From Dactylis glomerata (Eukaryota; Streptophyta; Magnoliopsida; Poales; Poaceae), in assembly GCA_007115705.1 (NCBI GenBank), contig QXEO01000553.1, positions 14,244,568-14,308,567 of the forward strand: DNA of 64,000 bases, in the 5' to 3' direction. How positions within the stretch are numbered: the stretch's first letter is position 1; each line of letters opens with the position of its first letter. The notes under the pieces were generated by a model, which did not search any database, was not told where the DNA came from, and saw only the letters and a program-made list of their open reading frames with translations. The position numbers and the translations under genes were made by a program. Positions 11,601-21,966 of the stretch are shown piece by piece.

Positions 11601-12100
11601 GCACATCTTGGGGAGGAACTCATACTATATTGGCCTTCTAAATTCCTTCATCCATTTTGGCAATCGTTGCCAATGGGGGAGAAGTTTAGAGGGTTTAAGG
11701 GAAATGGTTTTTATACTTAAGTTTGGTTTGTGCTTAAGAGTTTTACCTTTCATGCATCTCTTCTTTGTTAGATGTTTTGCATGGTTGAATATATAGTGTA
11801 AACTCCATCAAAGGTTTATCTTGACAATGTATGCAATGAAATTCAAGTTCATCACACGTGCATATATTGTGGGGGAGTTTGCTCTATATATTTTGGTTGC
11901 ACTCACATCAACCATATTTGTCGTAGTTTATGTGAGTACAATTGATTTTGATATGCGGTAGTAGCTTTGTGTTACTTGACCATATCAAATACAACCTCTT
12001 GTATGCAATTTATTCCCGGATAAGTTGCATATTAGTTTCTATCATTCATTATATAAACCCTCTTGTTGAGATTGTCATCAATTACCAAAATGGGGGAGAT
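8624..12100 (+). other. Non-coding interior with repeated PPT-like motifs
   Basis: This is 3.5 kb of AT-rich sequence without a credible ORF; pol would normally be here or just before. A GGGGGAG core recurs at about 8988, 9190, 11675, 11872 and finally 12092 beside the 3' LTR. The first two copies lie in imperfect ~200-bp repeats (about 8975-9170 and 9175-9310). Stretches near 10205-10290 and 11795-11880 are also recognisably related, as are 8545-8625 and 10300-10390. The region looks built by old duplications of the segment around the polypurine tract. Confidence 0.7.
12087..12100 (+). other. Polypurine tract
   Basis: AAAATGGGGGAGAT directly precedes the 3' LTR and is the expected plus-strand primer site. 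Confidence 0.85.
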
Positions 12101-14087
12101 TGTAAGGGTCAATTGCCCCTAAGTGTGTTTTTGGTAATTAATGACAATCCCTATGGACTAATATTCTCATTGAGCTTTTTGTGAAGGAATTGTTCATAGG
12201 AATTGCTTGAAGTCCATGTGTTGGATTCAAGGCTTGGATGCCATGAAGATAACAATATATCTTAAGTATTGGCATCAAGATCATTGAACAAGAAGAGATT
12301 CGATAGAGCATGAGTAGATACAAGGTTGACCAAGATGAAGAGAGAATAGTGGAATCAAGTATCTTCCCATGGGCTTACATCAAAAGAAGGATTCAATATG
12401 GCCCATGGGAGAATGAAATCAAATGAAGCTTCTTCATCAAGATCAAGCGGGATGCTCAAGGCAAAGGTATGTCCTTGCTAGGTTTTCCTTTTACCGGTCT
12501 CAAGGTGTTTGTTGGGAGACCGGGTTATAGGATAGATAGCCGCACTATCAAGAGGGGCTTTCGGTTGGGTAACTTGATCTCATCGTCATAGGGAGCTCAA
12601 TCCTTTGCATACTTTGCATCTTCCTAGTTTGTTGCTTCTTGGTGTTTCTCCATGTGAGGTTCTTGTGCTTGTTGCTAGCTTTCCAACAAGCCCAAGTTCA
12701 TCGAAAACGGAATCCAAATGCATCGTCTATTGCGTTTTCGAGTTGAAGAGTTTTACCGGTTCTTCACTTTGGGAGGTTTCACACCTCTCCACATTTGGTA
12801 TTTTTCCTCTTGACATTTCTTGGTGTTTCTCTGCATAAAGTTGTAGTACTTTTTCTAAGCTTTTCAAAAAGTCCAAGTTTGCTAAAAACGGAGTTCGGAT
12901 GCAAAAGTTATCGCGTTTTTCGTATGAGTGGTTTTGCTGTTTTGCAAATCCGGAGTGACGTCCGGAGCTGCTCCGGGCTGCTCCGGGCTGAGCAGTGGCC
13001 GGGTACTCGCTCCGGAGTATCGGCCGGAGCTGCTCCGGGCTCTGCTCCGGGCTGCTCCGGGCTGCTCCGGGATGACCGAAAAATCTCCCTAACGGGCAGT
13101 TTTCTTGCCCTATAAAAGGGGGCTTCTTCCCCAACGGTTTTCCAAGTGTTCTAGGGTGTTCTTGAGCCTTTCTCTCACCTCCATTGATTGCCCCTCTTGA
13201 GCTTGCTCCCTCTCTCTTCCCTCCAATGATTCTTGCATATTTTTGAGGGATTTGGAAGAGGAGATCTAGATCTACAATCTCCACCAACTCATTCCTCCTC
13301 TAAGTGAGGGGAACCTTTGGGATCTTGATCTTGGAGTCATTGGTTGACCTCCACCCTTGTTCTTCCTCTCTAGCTCCTCCATAGCATTTGTTGCTTTGGT
13401 GGGATTTGAGAGAGAAGGATTTGAGCACTTTCCCTTGTGTTCTTGCTTTGCATCCTTGCATAGTGTTGAGCTCTCCATTACGATTAGTTCGAGTGAGAGA
13501 CCGTGAGCTTGTTACTCTTGGAGGGTGACCTCCTAGTTGGCTCGGTGATTGTGCCACGGTGTCCTCTTCGTGGAAGATTGTGAAGAGGCCCGGGCTTCCC
13601 CTTCGTGGGAGTTGTGAAGTGGTTGTGGAGCTTGCCATCTCCGGAGTGGAGGAAAAGCTAACCATAAGAAGGGGTCCCTAGCTTCGTGGGGGACTCGGAG
13701 AAGAAGGTGAGCCTTCGTGGCGTTCGGGGGCCTTCGTGGTTACCCGCATCTCTCCAACGGTGATTAGCTTACTTTATGTAAGTGAACATCGGGATACATC
13801 TTCGTCTCCGTGTGCCTCGGTTATCTCTATACCCGAGTTTATTTCCTTGTGATAGCCATCGTGCTTGAAGTACTTATATCTTGCTTATCACTTGTGAATT
13901 ATATCTTATGCTATCTTGCTTATATCTAGTTGTTGTTGTTGCACTTAGTTGAGCCTAGCATTTTTAGGTCTTGTGCTTGAAGAAAATAAACGTTAGTTTA
14001 ATTCCGCATTCCTTCACGCCAATTCCGTAATTCTTTTTAAAACGCCTATTCACCCCCCCCCCCTCTAGGCGACATCTCGTCCTTTCA
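12101..14087 (+). repeat. 3' LTR of the gag-only element
   Basis: This uninterrupted 1,987-bp copy of the LTR runs TGTAAGGG to CCTTTCA. TATAAAAG is at 13111-13118, and the CTGCTCCGGG array at about 12960-13075 is one unit shorter than in the 5' LTR. By eye only a few single-base substitutions and run-length differences separate the two LTRs. Confidence 0.95.
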
Positions 14088-15909
14088 ACTGTCCCTGCTC
14101 TCCACCAAGTGCAGTCTTCAGGTTTTCAAGAAACCATTGCCAGTTTTCACCATCTTCTTTGGCAACCACTCCCCAAGCTATAGGGTACATATTATTGTTT
14201 GCATCTCTTCCTGTTGCTGCTAGTATTTGAGCTCCACTGGTCAGTTTTATGAAGCAGCCATCCAACCCTATGAAGGGCCTGCAACCATCCAGGAAACCTT
14301 GTCTGGCAGCATTAACACAAAAGAAAAGACCATGGAATCTAGGTCTATAACATATGTCAACCATCTGGCCATTCTTCATTGCCTCCTGCTATTCTTCAGT
14401 GGGTCCATTCCTAGTTGTGACAATACATCTGGATCCTGGATTTATGTCAATGACAGTTTGAAGATAATCCCTTATCCTCAAGTATTGCTTCTTGTGATCA
14501 CCTAGCACCAGCTGCTGAGCTTTGGTCCTTGCCCTATAGGCCATCCTCTTGGGAACATCTACTCCAAACTCTTTCTTTGCTTTCTCTTGTATAGAAGAGA
14601 TCCCAGTATTTATGTCTGCCTTGAACTTGTCAACATAGGTTGTGCTAAGAAAACTGGAATTTATCCTATTGCTAGATGGATCAGTTGGGCAGCTGTGATG
14701 CAAATGCATTTTCTTAATGCAGAAAGTTTTCTCATTTTTTATCAATGCAGCTACCATGTAAAACTGACAGCCATACTTCTCCTTCTGTTTGCACCACACA
14801 ATGATTCTGTCTGCACAATTCCTATGGTAATGGAAATTTCTCAGTTGCACTACATGTAGTCTGGACAGTGCCTCTCTAAACTGGTAGACATCTTTGAAGC
14901 ATAATTTCAACATGAACTGCTGCTCAGGATTCTTCCTAGTCTCATCATACCAGACCCTCTTCTTTGCTTTCTTGGCTCTGCTTTTCCTCCCTTTAGGCTG
15001 AATAAATGGCAGTGGTTCAAACCCATCATCTTCTTCTTCCTTTAGAAACCCTAGGTCCACCTCTTCATCAGATGGTGCCCAATCTGGCACTACTTCCATT
15101 TCAACCTGAGAATGAGATCTCAGTGTAGGCCCCTGCTTCTTCACTTTCTTCTTCACATGATCCTCTCTTGCACACTCCTCAGTTTCAACTGCACAATCAT
15201 ATATGTCCTCTACATCTGTGTCTCCTTCACAGTGGGTCAGTGGATCATTCTGCAATCTTTTTTTCTCTGCTACTAGTGCTTTCACCTCCTCAGCCTCTTT
15301 TCTTCTCATCTCATCTGCCTTCACTCTGTCATATTGGCATGGATAAGCCCAACCATCACTGCTGTCATCTGAGCCCTCTCCTATTTCTTCTTCCATGTCT
15401 TCATCAACACCATCACTGTTCTGCCAACCTGAGAATGGAATGTGCTCATCAAGCTGAGTGTTCCTGAGCTCACAGTTCACACTGTCCTGTGTCATAAACT
15501 GCAAAGGTTCTTCCACATCTGGGTCAAGATCAATGTGAGATTGTTGTTTCCTATGAATTCTCTGCTTCTTCTTCACAGGAGACAGAACTAAAGATCTGCT
15601 CTTCCTCTTGTCCCTCATGACTGTTAGAACTAATTTCTTGTTGGTCTCATATTTTCTCAGCATTTCTTCTACCTTGTAATTGCTGTCAACTAACTCTAGG
15701 CCATCCAATCCTTCACCTTCTTCTTTAACATAATACAATGAATCACACATTCCATAGCCTTCATACTCCATGATAGACAACAAATTCAGATATGTAATGT
15801 CTGCACGTTCAATTCTTTTCTGGACAAATTTCACTCCGTCGAACTGAATATAAAGATCCCACTGCTCTATCCTAATTTCATAAGAGGACGCCCAGTCAAA
15901 ATCAACCAA
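14088..15909 (-). pseudogene. MULE transposase, N-terminal and first DDE part
   Basis: Reading leftward, an acidic and basic N-terminal region (15900-14960) leads into a MuDR-type DNA-binding domain. That domain contains FKDVYQFREAL, C/H residues in NFHYHRNCADRIIVWC, and HHSC. An in-frame TAG (14386-14388) interrupts the protein, then the MULE DDE domain begins with FIGLDGCFIK and ATGRDANNNMYPIAWGVV, the first catalytic Asp being in GLDGCF. The frame runs into the LTR element at 14087 and resumes at 2133. No good ATG opens this frame. It may join the upstream exon 15960-16232 through a very short or partly deleted intron. Confidence 0.88.
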
Positions 15910-15959
15910 GAACTCACCGAAACCCTAATCCCCAATACTATAGGCAGAGGTGAAATTTC

Positions 15960-16232
15960 TTACCCTAAGCCGTTGTAGAGATAGTGGTTCATCGGGTCGT
16001 TGAAGGAATGCCTACCACCGGCCGTCCAAGCCTGTTGCGACTCCGGTGGAGGAGGGGGAAGTGCCGGCACCAGCCGCCGTTGCTCTGCGCCGTCGGCGTT
16101 GGCAGAGAGCCAATCATCCCCACCGCCCCAGCTTCGCCTACCTCCGTCGCTCTCACGGCCTATGCCATCGAATTCGCCGGCGAACGAGCCGCTGCCGCTT
16201 CCTCCGCCGCTTCCGCCGCCGCCAGTCGCCAT
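15960..16232 (-). pseudogene. Possible first exon of the MULE transposase gene
   Basis: An ATG at 16230-16232 opens a 90-codon frame rich in Gly and Ser, ending FNDPMNHYLYNGLG and then a stop. A GTAAG donor overlaps the end. A TAG acceptor about 40 bases on (near 15922) would put GFGEFLVDFDW in frame with the downstream transposase. That spacing is short for a plant intron, so the join is tentative. Low-complexity Gly-rich leaders are common in grass transposase genes. Confidence 0.45.
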
Positions 16233-16442
16233 TTCTCTGTGGGCGCGGGAGGAAGATGGTCTGGCTCAAGACAAACCGGTACCCAGCCTAAACCTAGCCC
16301 TAACGGCCGACCGTGTCCGTCCGTCCACTTAAGCCACGTATCACCTGACATGCGGGCCCCACCTGCCAGAAACCTGCTTAACTCGCTAACAAGACCAATT
16401 CAGTGCTCTCCGTCGCATACCAGCCTGAAAACTGGTGGTTAA
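16233..16442. other. MULE upstream flank, no gene seen
   Basis: GC-rich sequence upstream of the MULE first exon, probably its promoter side. GTGGTTAAGTGTCGCCTGAC near 16433 and a related GTGGTTCTGCG segment near 16492 look like diverged subterminal repeats, but no terminal inverted repeat could be paired with the left side. Confidence 0.35.
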
Positions 16443-16872
16443 GTGTCGCCTGACTCAAAAATGGTACTAACCTGTCAAATACGCCTCAAATGTGGTGGTT
16501 CTGCGTCATTTACTCTGCTAGCTGCCTTCCCTGCCATGTCCTTGACACCCAAGCGCAACGCACAGGAAGTAAGCAACCTGCGCGACTCGTTGAGGTTTGC
16601 GGTGATTGCCGCCAGTTGCTCCTCCATGGTTGCTCCCGCCTCAGCCATCAACTCCACCAACTGCGGCTATGGAAAAGGCTTGGAGGGCGCCATGGCGAAT
16701 TCCTTGTTGAATCCGAGCAAACCAACTCCCGGGGTTGCAAAATTGAAAGTAGATCGAGATCTAGCCCCCAATTCTGGTACCGGTGACTGGAATTTGACAG
16801 CTCTAGGACCTCGGGAATTGGGAATCGCACAAACCCTAGCCCCGCGGATCGAGACTGGAATCTGATACCAAC
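16443..16872 (-). pseudogene. Start of a short-LTR retroelement interior with gag remnant
   Basis: On the minus strand, TTGGTATCAGA (16860-16870) lies just inside an LTR-like end (16873). This is a tRNA-Met type primer site. About 200 bases on, a frame (16475-16660) encodes MAEAGATMEEQLAAITANLN, like the extreme N-terminus of a plant retroelement gag. No domain beyond that and no second LTR are visible, so this is a truncated 5' end. Gypsy or Copia cannot be decided. Confidence 0.6.
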
Positions 16873-17122
16873 TGTCACAACCCACCCCCTTGCCGCTATG
16901 ATTGGCGACGTGAGACAAGATCAATTGTGTGGATTCAGGAATAGAGAGAGCAGCAGAGAGGGAAGAGATAGCGAGGAGAGTCTGTTCTGTTCCTTCAGTT
17001 CATCGATGTCCTCTGGTGTTGGTCTGCTGCGCCCCTTTATCCTCCCGTCTCCATGACTTGATCTGTTGGGCCAAGCCCATATCAGCAGCCCATCTCTCAG
17101 GTGTAGTATATCGGGTGTTACA
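16873..17122 (-). repeat. Short LTR (250 bp) of the truncated element
   Basis: In minus orientation it starts TGTAACACCCG and ends TTGTGACA, with TG...CA ends and the primer site beside it. TSDs cannot be tested because the downstream half is missing. Confidence 0.65.
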
Positions 17123-17919
17123 TCATGCTACCAAACTAGCATTTACATTCTTTAATTTAGACTAGCACAATACCCGTGCGCTGCTACGAAATTAAAAAAA
17201 TACAACAACACACTAAAATAATTTTCCTAAATTTTAAAAATATACATCAAACAAGATGGTATGTTGTTTCCATTCGTACAACATAATTACCAATTCTCTC
17301 CAACTTTATTTTCATGGTACTTTTTTAGTGACGTGGGCAAACCTATGAAAACGGTATGACATGCCACCACTACAAGCTACTCTTATGTTTTTTAAATCTA
17401 TTTTAGACTTTCAAAAGTCCCACTATGTGATCAACATATGAGGTGATGAATGCAATCATACCGTTCACAACCCTCGTTAGCATGCTCCTAGCAGACATTT
17501 ATTTTATAGTTTGGTTAGTGGCATGGGTGGCGGCAGATGGGATGTGATTATTGAGAACAGAGCATATCATGTGAAGAGATCAGCAAGACACTACTATAAG
17601 ATTGAAGCGCATGGCCGATATCCAGCGCTAGCGGGGTCAAGGATGTGGCGAGTTCGGCTGACTACCAATCTCTTGCAATGCTATTTTCCAAAAGCAGATA
17701 ATATTTATTTACACTAAAATTGGTGAAGTTCTGCACCAGACACGTGCTATCATTATCCTTTCTCCTATCGTTTGACCACGGCCTATCTCTCTTATGTTCT
17801 TTTGCAAATAGAGTTGAAGCAGAACTACAAAACAGAACGATTACATTTAGGCGAAGGATAAGAATTAAGTACCTCACTATACTTCTGTACAAGAGGAATC
17901 ATATTCCTCTAGTGTAGTA

Positions 17920-18043
17920 CTCCCTCAGTCTCTAAAAGGATGTCGCAAGTTTAGTTAAATTTAAAAGTATCTATATACTAAACAGTGTTAAGATATATCC
18001 AAATTTAGACAAACTTACGATATCATTTTATGGATGGAGGGAG
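17920..18043. mobile_element. Stowaway MITE (Tc1/mariner type)
   Basis: A 124-bp element with inverted ends CTCCCTCAGTC / GATGGAGGGAG is flanked by TA on both sides (17918-17919 and 18044-18045). This is the standard Pooideae Stowaway form. It sits inside Helitron A. Confidence 0.93.
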
Positions 18044-18680
18044 TATTTATCTTTGTAAGTACACCGAATGTGGAAAAACACATAAATTATTTTCTTGAAT
18101 GGTGCACATATTCTGGCACTTACAAGACAACAATACTTTGTGCAGGAGTTGTGAAATCGTTGGCGCGAAATATAGGAAGACCATATCCAGGTTTGGAATT
18201 TAAGAACCTGCATGGCTGTATGCATCATAAGTGGCTCATGGCAAGTATACAAAGAATGCTTGCACAGTTAAAATAGTATAAGTCAAATGGCCCATACCAA
18301 ATGGTGGAAGATTAGTATCAACAACCATACCAGATTGGATCAACTTAGCATGTACAAAAGTCTGTCAGGTCATATAGGTTTTCTGTTATAGTTCTTGGAG
18401 AGTTTTCATCACGGAAACTTGAAGCTGGAGCAGCAAGGCAGACATAATATAATACATTGAGTCAGTTTTTCTTCTCGACTACCAATTTGGGAAGCAGTCT
18501 GATTTAGGGGGCGCTAAATGAGTTAGCCACTGAAATCAGTACTGTCAGTCATATGGCAACATGTAGCAATATCTGAAAAAAGAGAGAAGCGGCATCGCGG
18601 CCAGAGAGAGCAGCTAGCACGTCGGCGCGCCGCTTGTAGACCGAGAGGGCCGGGGCAGCGCCAACGCGGTAAGATTGGGG

Positions 18681-18850
18681 CTAGCTCTGCTCGTTTAAGC
18701 TAGGGCATCGTTGGCTTTCATCTTTAGCAGCCTTGCCGAGGAGATTTGTTGGTAGCCCTTGGAAGAGGCTTTTGCCTCTGGAAAAAGATTCAGCCGCACT
18801 CGTAGCCTCTCCTATTATGCAAGCCTTGACATCTGCAAAGACCACTGTCG
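18681..18850 (-). pseudogene. Gene-like fragment captured in Helitron A
   Basis: The minus strand has an acceptor-like TTTGCAG followed by an open stretch encoding VKACIIGEATSAAESFSRGK and onward to KAAKDESQRCP. The protein is not recognised. Codon-like composition and a splice-acceptor context inside a Helitron suggest a captured host exon, unproven. Confidence 0.35.
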
Positions 18851-19620
18851 GCTCCGTTGCTAGCACACACACGCGCAGCAGCGGCAATTAGCAGCAGGCA
18901 CATGGACACAACTCAATCGATCTCTCCTTGTTCTCTCTCAGTTATCTCGATTTCTCCTCCTGCTCCAACTCTCGGCAGTTGGCCTCCGCTCCACATCTTT
19001 TCCTCCAAAATCAACAGCAGTCGGCCCTCTCTCCATCTCTCCCTCCCCTCCATCAAAGTATCAAACTCGGAGCAGCGAAGTTGCGAAACCTGCTACAGCT
19101 CGGCAACCTCGATAGGAATCACGTCGCTGCTGCTCTGGCGGAGAGGGCACATGCACCGGAGCAGCCCCCTCACCAGATCGGCGGCCATTAACCCCACCGG
19201 GATACCACGATTCCTCTCCGCACCGCCCACCCGCTTCCCTCTGTACATCCCTCTCTCACCCCGGCGTGGATATGCAAAGCGGCGGCGGGAAAAAATTGAG
19301 GTGAAAAACCGGCACACCGGTAGGGGATAGCCACCGGATCGGAAACGAGAGAGATTTTGGGTGGCGGTGGAGCACCAATGGACTTCGGTGGCGGAGGAAG
19401 GAGGCCATCTCCGGTCGCGGGCGTGCTCGTTACTCCGGCGACCGAGGAGGTTCAGGGCTGGCGCTGCTCTTGGGGACCGGCAGCGGGGATCCTCCCTCTG
19501 TCCATCCCTTTCTCACCCAGCATGGATTTGCAGCCGGCGAGCGGAGAGGGGATCTCTTTTCGCATCGCCAGGTTATCTGTTGCTGTTTCTTTGTGGGCGG
19601 CCGATTTTTCTGACGTACCA
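18850..19620. other. GC-rich gene-like sequence in Helitron A
   Basis: The segment resembles a grass promoter/first-exon region: CT-rich leader, short proline/serine-rich frames, no conserved domain. Frames on both strands are of similar length, so none is called as a CDS. Confidence 0.3.
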
Positions 19621-20515
19621 AAGTGGACTGATGGTTTTTTTGACGTACAAAAATAAACCGGTGGTTTTTTTTGACCTACCACGGTTTTGTGACCATCGCG
19701 TCCTCAAGCCGTATTATTAGTTTAGATAACACAATACCAAGCAGCCTCACCGGCACCACTATGTGCTCGTCAATGCGTCATGTCTTTGATCATGACAATC
19801 AGCAGTTTAGCAGGCATCTCAAATAGAAAATACACATTAATAATTTAAAAGAAAATATTTAAAATCTATGAAAATGACAACATATACCAAGATGAATAAT
19901 ATTTACTACAAGAAGAATATATTGACACTGCACCTACGGCAAGTAAATAAAGTACTTACATGATATAGAATTATATGGCAAACTCATATTGAAAAGGCCG
20001 ATGCATCAAAAATTCTGCAGGAATCTCTTCCTACGTAGAAATTACAGTTTGTTTCAGTTCTCCAGTATTCACTTTCCGACGATAAAAGAACTATAATGCA
20101 AAAACTATGACCGCACTTTGGTTATTAAAAGGTACACAATCAATATGCTCCTCTTTTTATATAAGATGACTCTGAACTCGTTAGACCAAGAAGAGCTTCT
20201 GAACTTTTGCATGCATAGACTGAAGATAGTTAGGCTGCTGTTTGTGCCGTTTGGAAAGGTGATGGCTGACTTCACTTGTTGCCAACTTCTGAATTACCCT
20301 GAAGATACAGTGACAAATGTATTAGTGTAGCAGGCCATAGCCTTAAACCTTGAGTTTTTTTCTGGGAATTAAAATCTTTAGCTTTGACTCAGCAGCCTTA
20401 TCACCATATGTTGTCAGTTGATGTTATACCAAGTAAATGAAAGAGTAGAGCATGTTCCCTTCACAAAAGATGGTTAAAGCCAAGGGAACAAATTGCCAGC
20501 ACAGGTTATACTCAC

Positions 20516-20592
20516 TCATCAAACACATACTTAAATACAGATACTGACCCATATGTCCAGATCCCATTCGAACCAATGGCAACAATACCATC
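20516..20592 (-). pseudogene. Captured exon in Helitron B
   Basis: On the minus strand a 77-bp open stretch is bounded by an acceptor (ATGAGCAG before 20592) and a strong donor (GTGAGT at 20515-20510). It encodes DGIVAIGSNGIWTYGSVSVF and a few more residues. The source gene is not recognised. Intact splice borders around a short open frame are what Helitron gene capture leaves. Confidence 0.45.
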
Positions 20593-21129
20593 CTGCTCAT
20601 AAACAAAGGAACTCATGCTTCATTATGTTACACCAAGCAAATGAAAGAGTAGAAGCTTATAAACGTTGAGCATACAACAGTAGAGAACTCCATACAAGAG
20701 TCCTGAAGTATATACTATAGTCTCCCAGCTTGGTGTAGAAACTGAACACGATCTGTCAGAGGAGGTGGGAAGGATAGGAACTTAGCAGACAAAGATGCAT
20801 GGTATTGATGCTTTCCCTCCGAGGATTAACTTAGCTAGTGATCAGCATCATGTGACGATCAGTTAAAATAGATTTCAGGTCGATGCATCGGGTGTCTGAC
20901 TGGTCTCTATTCTTTTCAAAAGTGGTTACGTTGTACTACTTCCCAATAATTTACATCACTGAGCATGCATAGTTCTCCTAGCACACCAATTTCGTTTGCT
21001 CAATCCTCGCTCACCAATTCATTCAAAGTATTTTCTCTTTCCCCGATTTGTTCAGTTGCCCATGGTGCCCTGGTTGTCACTAACCTGATAGTCAAATGAC
21101 AAAGATAAGCAGCAGAACTTGAGAAAGAA

Positions 21130-21360
21130 TACTTGCGGCTTGTAGGTAGGACTTGTTGAAGCCGAAGAACGTGGCGACTGAGATCGACCCTGCAGAGGTG
21201 GCAGTGGTGCTGGAGGCCGCGCCCTCAGACCCTTCTCCGCGCAAGCCCTGGGGGCGTGTCCTCCACATCTCCGGTTGGGGAAGGCAGCTGGGGAGAGGAA
21301 TTAAACCTACCGGACCCAACTCTCCCGCTAGGCCACGGCGGCGACGAGCTACTGCAAGAT
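21130..21360 (-). pseudogene. Second captured gene-like fragment in Helitron B
   Basis: The minus frame encodes a GC-rich segment ending SISVATFFGFNKSYLQAA before a possible donor. It may be an N-terminal exon of a small membrane-associated protein. No family is recognised, and the context rather than similarity supports it. Confidence 0.3.
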
Positions 21361-21887
21361 GACGAAGGCGGCGAAAGATTCAGAGAGCAGCGGTCCCGGT
21401 TGGAAGCGGCTCCAGAGAGGTCACCTCTCTAGGGGTGGGCGTCCAGGATGACGGCGACGGCGTCAGTGTGGTCAGCTGCGCGGAGGAGACGGATTGGAGT
21501 TCGGAGCGGAGGACAGATGGAAATCGAATCGAACACGAGTGCAGTCGCGCGTTGGGAGGACTTCGATTTTTCTTGACGGACGACGGTTTTCTTAGCGATC
21601 CGGGCGATGGTTATTTTGACAGACGAAACTTTCACTCGGTTTTTTTACGTACCACGGTTTACGGACCATCACGTCCTCTAACAATATTATTAGTAGAGAC
21701 TATCTATGCGTCAGATAGAATGGTTACTTCCACAATAACGCGGCGCATGCGTTCGCAACTATGAACCAGCAAAAGGATATTACGACTTAAAATTCTAATC
21801 AAGACCTGTTTATTTACTCTACCTAGCCGTTCTTGACATGTTCACAGCATATCCGTACCTGCCCCTCATACTACCACAGCCTTAAGG

Positions 21888-21908
21888 TGTATATATATAT
21901 ATATATAG
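21888..21908 (+). promoter_or_regulatory. (TA)n tract with TATA box of the germin-like gene copy
   Basis: An alternating TA run lies about 60-80 bp upstream of the ATG at 21967, followed by an A-rich leader. The spacing fits a plant TATA box with a short 5' UTR. Confidence 0.6.
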
Positions 21909-21966
21909 ACATGCATCCTCCTTCTCCGCAGCAAAACTAAGCATCATCAACTCCAAAATCAATCAG

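Larger units (their letters stand above)
2134..14087 (+). mobile_element. Gag-only LTR retrotransposon, Maximus/SIRE-like (TR-GAG type)
   Basis: This complete LTR element starts TGTAAGGG and ends CCTTTCA, flanked on both sides by the perfect 5-bp duplication ACTGT (2129-2133 and 14088-14092). It interrupts a MULE transposase. The 5' LTR (2134-6254, about 1.99 kb once its nested insert is removed) and the 3' LTR (12101-14087) differ only at a handful of sites, so insertion was recent. The primer binding site matches initiator tRNA-Met and a polypurine tract precedes the 3' LTR. The interior carries gag with three CCHC knuckles but no protease, integrase, RT or RNase H. It therefore fits terminal-repeat retrotransposons with only a GAG domain and must have been mobilised in trans. 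The long LTRs and long coiled gag resemble the SIRE/Maximus Copia lineage; that assignment is from memory of the family. Confidence 0.9.
17162..19726 (-). mobile_element. Non-autonomous Helitron A
   Basis: Read on the minus strand the unit starts TCTAAACTAATAATAC (19726) and ends GCACGGGTATTGTGCTAG (17162) before a T. These are the TC start and CTRR end expected of Helitrons, with the GC-rich terminal motif CGTAGCAGCGCACGGG near the 3' end. Its first ~130 bases match those of Helitron B at 21699-21570, including TACCACGG and GACCATC-CGTCCT on the plus strand. No Rep/helicase is present. It carries a Stowaway MITE and GC-rich gene-like pieces at 18560-19330. Terminal calls were made by eye and are within a few bases. 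Confidence 0.65.
19727..21699 (-). mobile_element. Non-autonomous Helitron B
   Basis: Minus strand: starts TCTCTACTAATAATATTG (21699) and ends GGTATTGTGTTA (19727), one substitution away from a CTRR end. The 3' end abuts the 5' TC of Helitron A exactly, giving a head-to-tail pair. The 5' ends of A and B are homologous over roughly 130 bp with scattered differences. The body carries at least one exon-like fragment (20516-20592) and a GC-rich piece at 21130-21360. No Helitron coding capacity is seen. Confidence 0.62.

Noticed and set aside
12727..13287. 186-codon minus frame
   Set aside because: Antisense reading of the LTR and its minisatellite.
16000..16442. Overlapping plus frames (110-152 codons)
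   Set aside because: GC-rich region upstream of the MULE leaves all frames open by chance; no motif.
16380..16510. Possible MULE terminal inverted repeat
   Set aside because: No convincing reverse-complement partner in 1-930; termini left uncalled.
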